A stretch of 64,000 nt of DNA from Thermoproteota archaeon (lineage in GTDB: Archaea > Thermoproteota > Thermoprotei > Gearchaeales > Gearchaeaceae): positions 1 through 64,000 of the forward strand of contig JAJPJK010000018.1 in assembly GCA_021324265.1 (NCBI GenBank), given 5' to 3'. The translations under genes and the position numbers were made by a program. Below, in pieces: positions 63,040 to 64,000 of this stretch; within the stretch, counting starts at the first letter, position 1; every line of letters starts with the position of its first letter. The notes under the pieces are model-generated. The model saw only the letters and a program-made list of their open reading frames with translations, was not told the origin of the DNA and searched no databases.

Positions 63040-64000
63040 TTAGCTTCTTTGGTTTGAGTCTATGAACTCTCTTATTCTTTCGATCCCTTCTTTGATTAAC
63101 TCAGGATTAAGCACTCCTGGAGATATGGATAATCTTGTCCATCCGTCCATTCCAAAGTCGATGCCAGGCGCTAAAGCTACTCTAACTTTCTCAAGTAAGT
63201 GTGTGCAAAATTCCCTAGAATTCGGATTTACAGAAGAGTGATTAAAGAAAAGGTAGAATGCACCTTTTGGTTCATTGAGGTAAAACTCAGGAATTTTGTC
63301 CCTTAGATATCTATAGCTCATAAGTGCTATTCCTTGGTAGGTCTCATTCCCTCTTTCAATGAATTCTTTTAAGCTCTTTATGTTATCCTCTTTTGAGATC
63401 ATCTCAGCGAATACTTTTTGTATAAAACCGTTTGGGCATAAAGTTTTAAGTTGTTCTACAAGTTCGAAGTTTCTTATCATTTCTTTTGAAGCTATAACAT
63501 ATGCAAGCCTTAAACCTGGTATTCTCAATTCTTTCGAAAATGTACATATGAATATTTCATGTGGCTCCACAGCATTACTGAAATAACTTGGTTTCTCGGT
63601 GTAGCAGAATCCTCTATAAGCTAAGTCTGTTATCAAGAAGACCCCTTTTTCTTTAGCAATCTCAGAGATCTCGTTGAAGAGACGATCGCTAATAATTTGT
63701 CCGTCAGGATTACCTGGGCTTGCCAATATTATTGCTTTTGTTTTATCATTAACGAGTTCCTTCAATTGTTCAATGTTTGGCCCATAGGTGTAGTCATCTC
63801 TCAGTAAATTCCAATATTTAATTTTAACGTTCAGATTTCCTACAAAATAGGATTGTCTTGAAAAGTTCAAATAATGAGGTTTGGTGAGGATTACTTCATC
63901 GCCTTCATCTAATATAGCTTCCAATACTGTGAGGGCTATTTCAGTACTCCCGTTTGAGATCAAAATTTCACTTTCATTAATATCCCTACCATAAATCCCC
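63040..64000 (-). CDS. class I/II aminotransferase (partial, 5' end outside window)
   Basis: The open frame continues to the window edge (GLYGRDINESEI and on), so the start codon is missing. Conserved elements: NGSTEIALTVL, ILASPGNPDGQII, LITDLAYRG and the PLP lysine in TFSKELRIPGLRLAY; C-terminal TRLSISPG. Related to the aminotransferase at 46132 but a different gene. Substrate unknown. Confidence 0.88.
   Translation of the reverse strand, partial: GIYGRDINESEILISNGSTEIALTVLEAILDEGDEVILTKPHYLNFSRQSYFVGNLNVKIKYWNLLRDDYTYGPNIEQLKELVNDKTKAIILASPGNPDGQIISDRLFNEISEIAKEKGVFLITDLAYRGFCYTEKPSYFSNAVEPHEIFICTFSKELRIPGLRLAYVIASKEMIRNFELVEQLKTLCPNGFIQKVFAEMISKEDNIKSLKEFIERGNETYQGIALMSYRYLRDKIPEFYLNEPKGAFYLFFNHSSVNPNSREFCTHLLEKVRVALAPGIDFGMDGWTRLSISPGVLNPELIKEGIERIREFIDSNQRS

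Noticed and set aside
1-64000. Insertion sequences or prophage
   Set aside because: No transposase, integrase or paired inverted ends were recognised; gene content is core chromosomal.

Overview
The window looks like chromosomal DNA of a thermophilic archaeon of the Thermoproteota (crenarchaeal side), AT-rich (roughly 38 % G+C by eye). The evidence is the set of archaeal/eukaryote-type information genes (r-proteins S26e, S19e, L31e and L39e, aIF6, Spt5, prefoldin, PDCD5, aRF1, family-B DNA polymerase, XPD, Alba, class I LysRS), a Sulfolobus-type malate synthase/isocitrate lyase pair, and tRNA genes without an encoded CCA. First genes of operons tend to have an AT-rich box A about 25-35 nt upstream of the start. 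Inner genes overlap by ATGA or TAATG, or carry a short Shine-Dalgarno sequence. I see no insertion sequence, prophage or CRISPR array.

Layout. 1-2080: an edge-truncated zinc alcohol dehydrogenase, a heptad-repeat coiled-coil nuclease-like gene broken by a 2-nt deletion, tRNA-Asp and tRNA-Arg. 2115-15434 (minus strand): an almost gapless information superoperon running in transcription order Rpp21, S19e, PDCD5, L39e, L31e, aIF6, prefoldin alpha, FtsY, ornithine carbamoyltransferase, SecE, Spt5, L11, L1, L10, L12, AlaRS, LeuRS. 15543-17732 (plus): tRNA-His, tRNA-Ala, release factor aRF1, UMP kinase, tRNA-Leu. 17756-18690: a TFIIB-like zinc-ribbon protein and a small helix-turn-helix protein. 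18723-27119 (minus): ten tightly coupled genes for an archaeal type IV pilus-like machine, with a secretion ATPase, a two-module TadC/FlaJ-type membrane protein, one clear pilin, five or six small single-anchor subunits and a large secreted beta-rich protein. This is the least described system in the window. A GxGD prepilin peptidase candidate lies 23 kb away at 50268-50975.

27251-37500: tRNA-Leu, a GNAT enzyme, a VOC protein, then a carbon/nitrogen block: malate synthase (with a 1-nt frameshift), isocitrate lyase, an Lrp/AsnC regulator, AsnA-like asparagine synthetase, a glutamate-synthase-domain protein and a CPA2-type transporter. Palindromes between the regulator and asnA look like Lrp operators. 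37550-49936: tRNA-Thr, a full-length 6-phosphogluconate dehydrogenase (unexpected in this lineage), FAU-1, UPF0147, a p27-type zinc protein, a dTMP kinase with an altered P-loop, an HD dNTPase-like protein, a UbiD family decarboxylase (probable archaeal mevalonate-pathway enzyme), XPD, an aminotransferase and DNA polymerase B1. 49929-64000: a thioredoxin-fold protein, the prepilin peptidase, TldD/TldE, archaetidylinositol phosphate synthase, LysRS, S26e, ProRS, TrmI with two small partners, a KaiC-like ATPase island with a ribbon-helix-helix regulator, Alba and an edge-truncated aminotransferase.

Three genes (DUF3782-like, malate synthase, Rpp21) each need a 1-2 nt correction or an unusual start to give the expected protein. 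Either this copy has recent mutations or the sequence contains a few indel errors; the sequence alone cannot decide.
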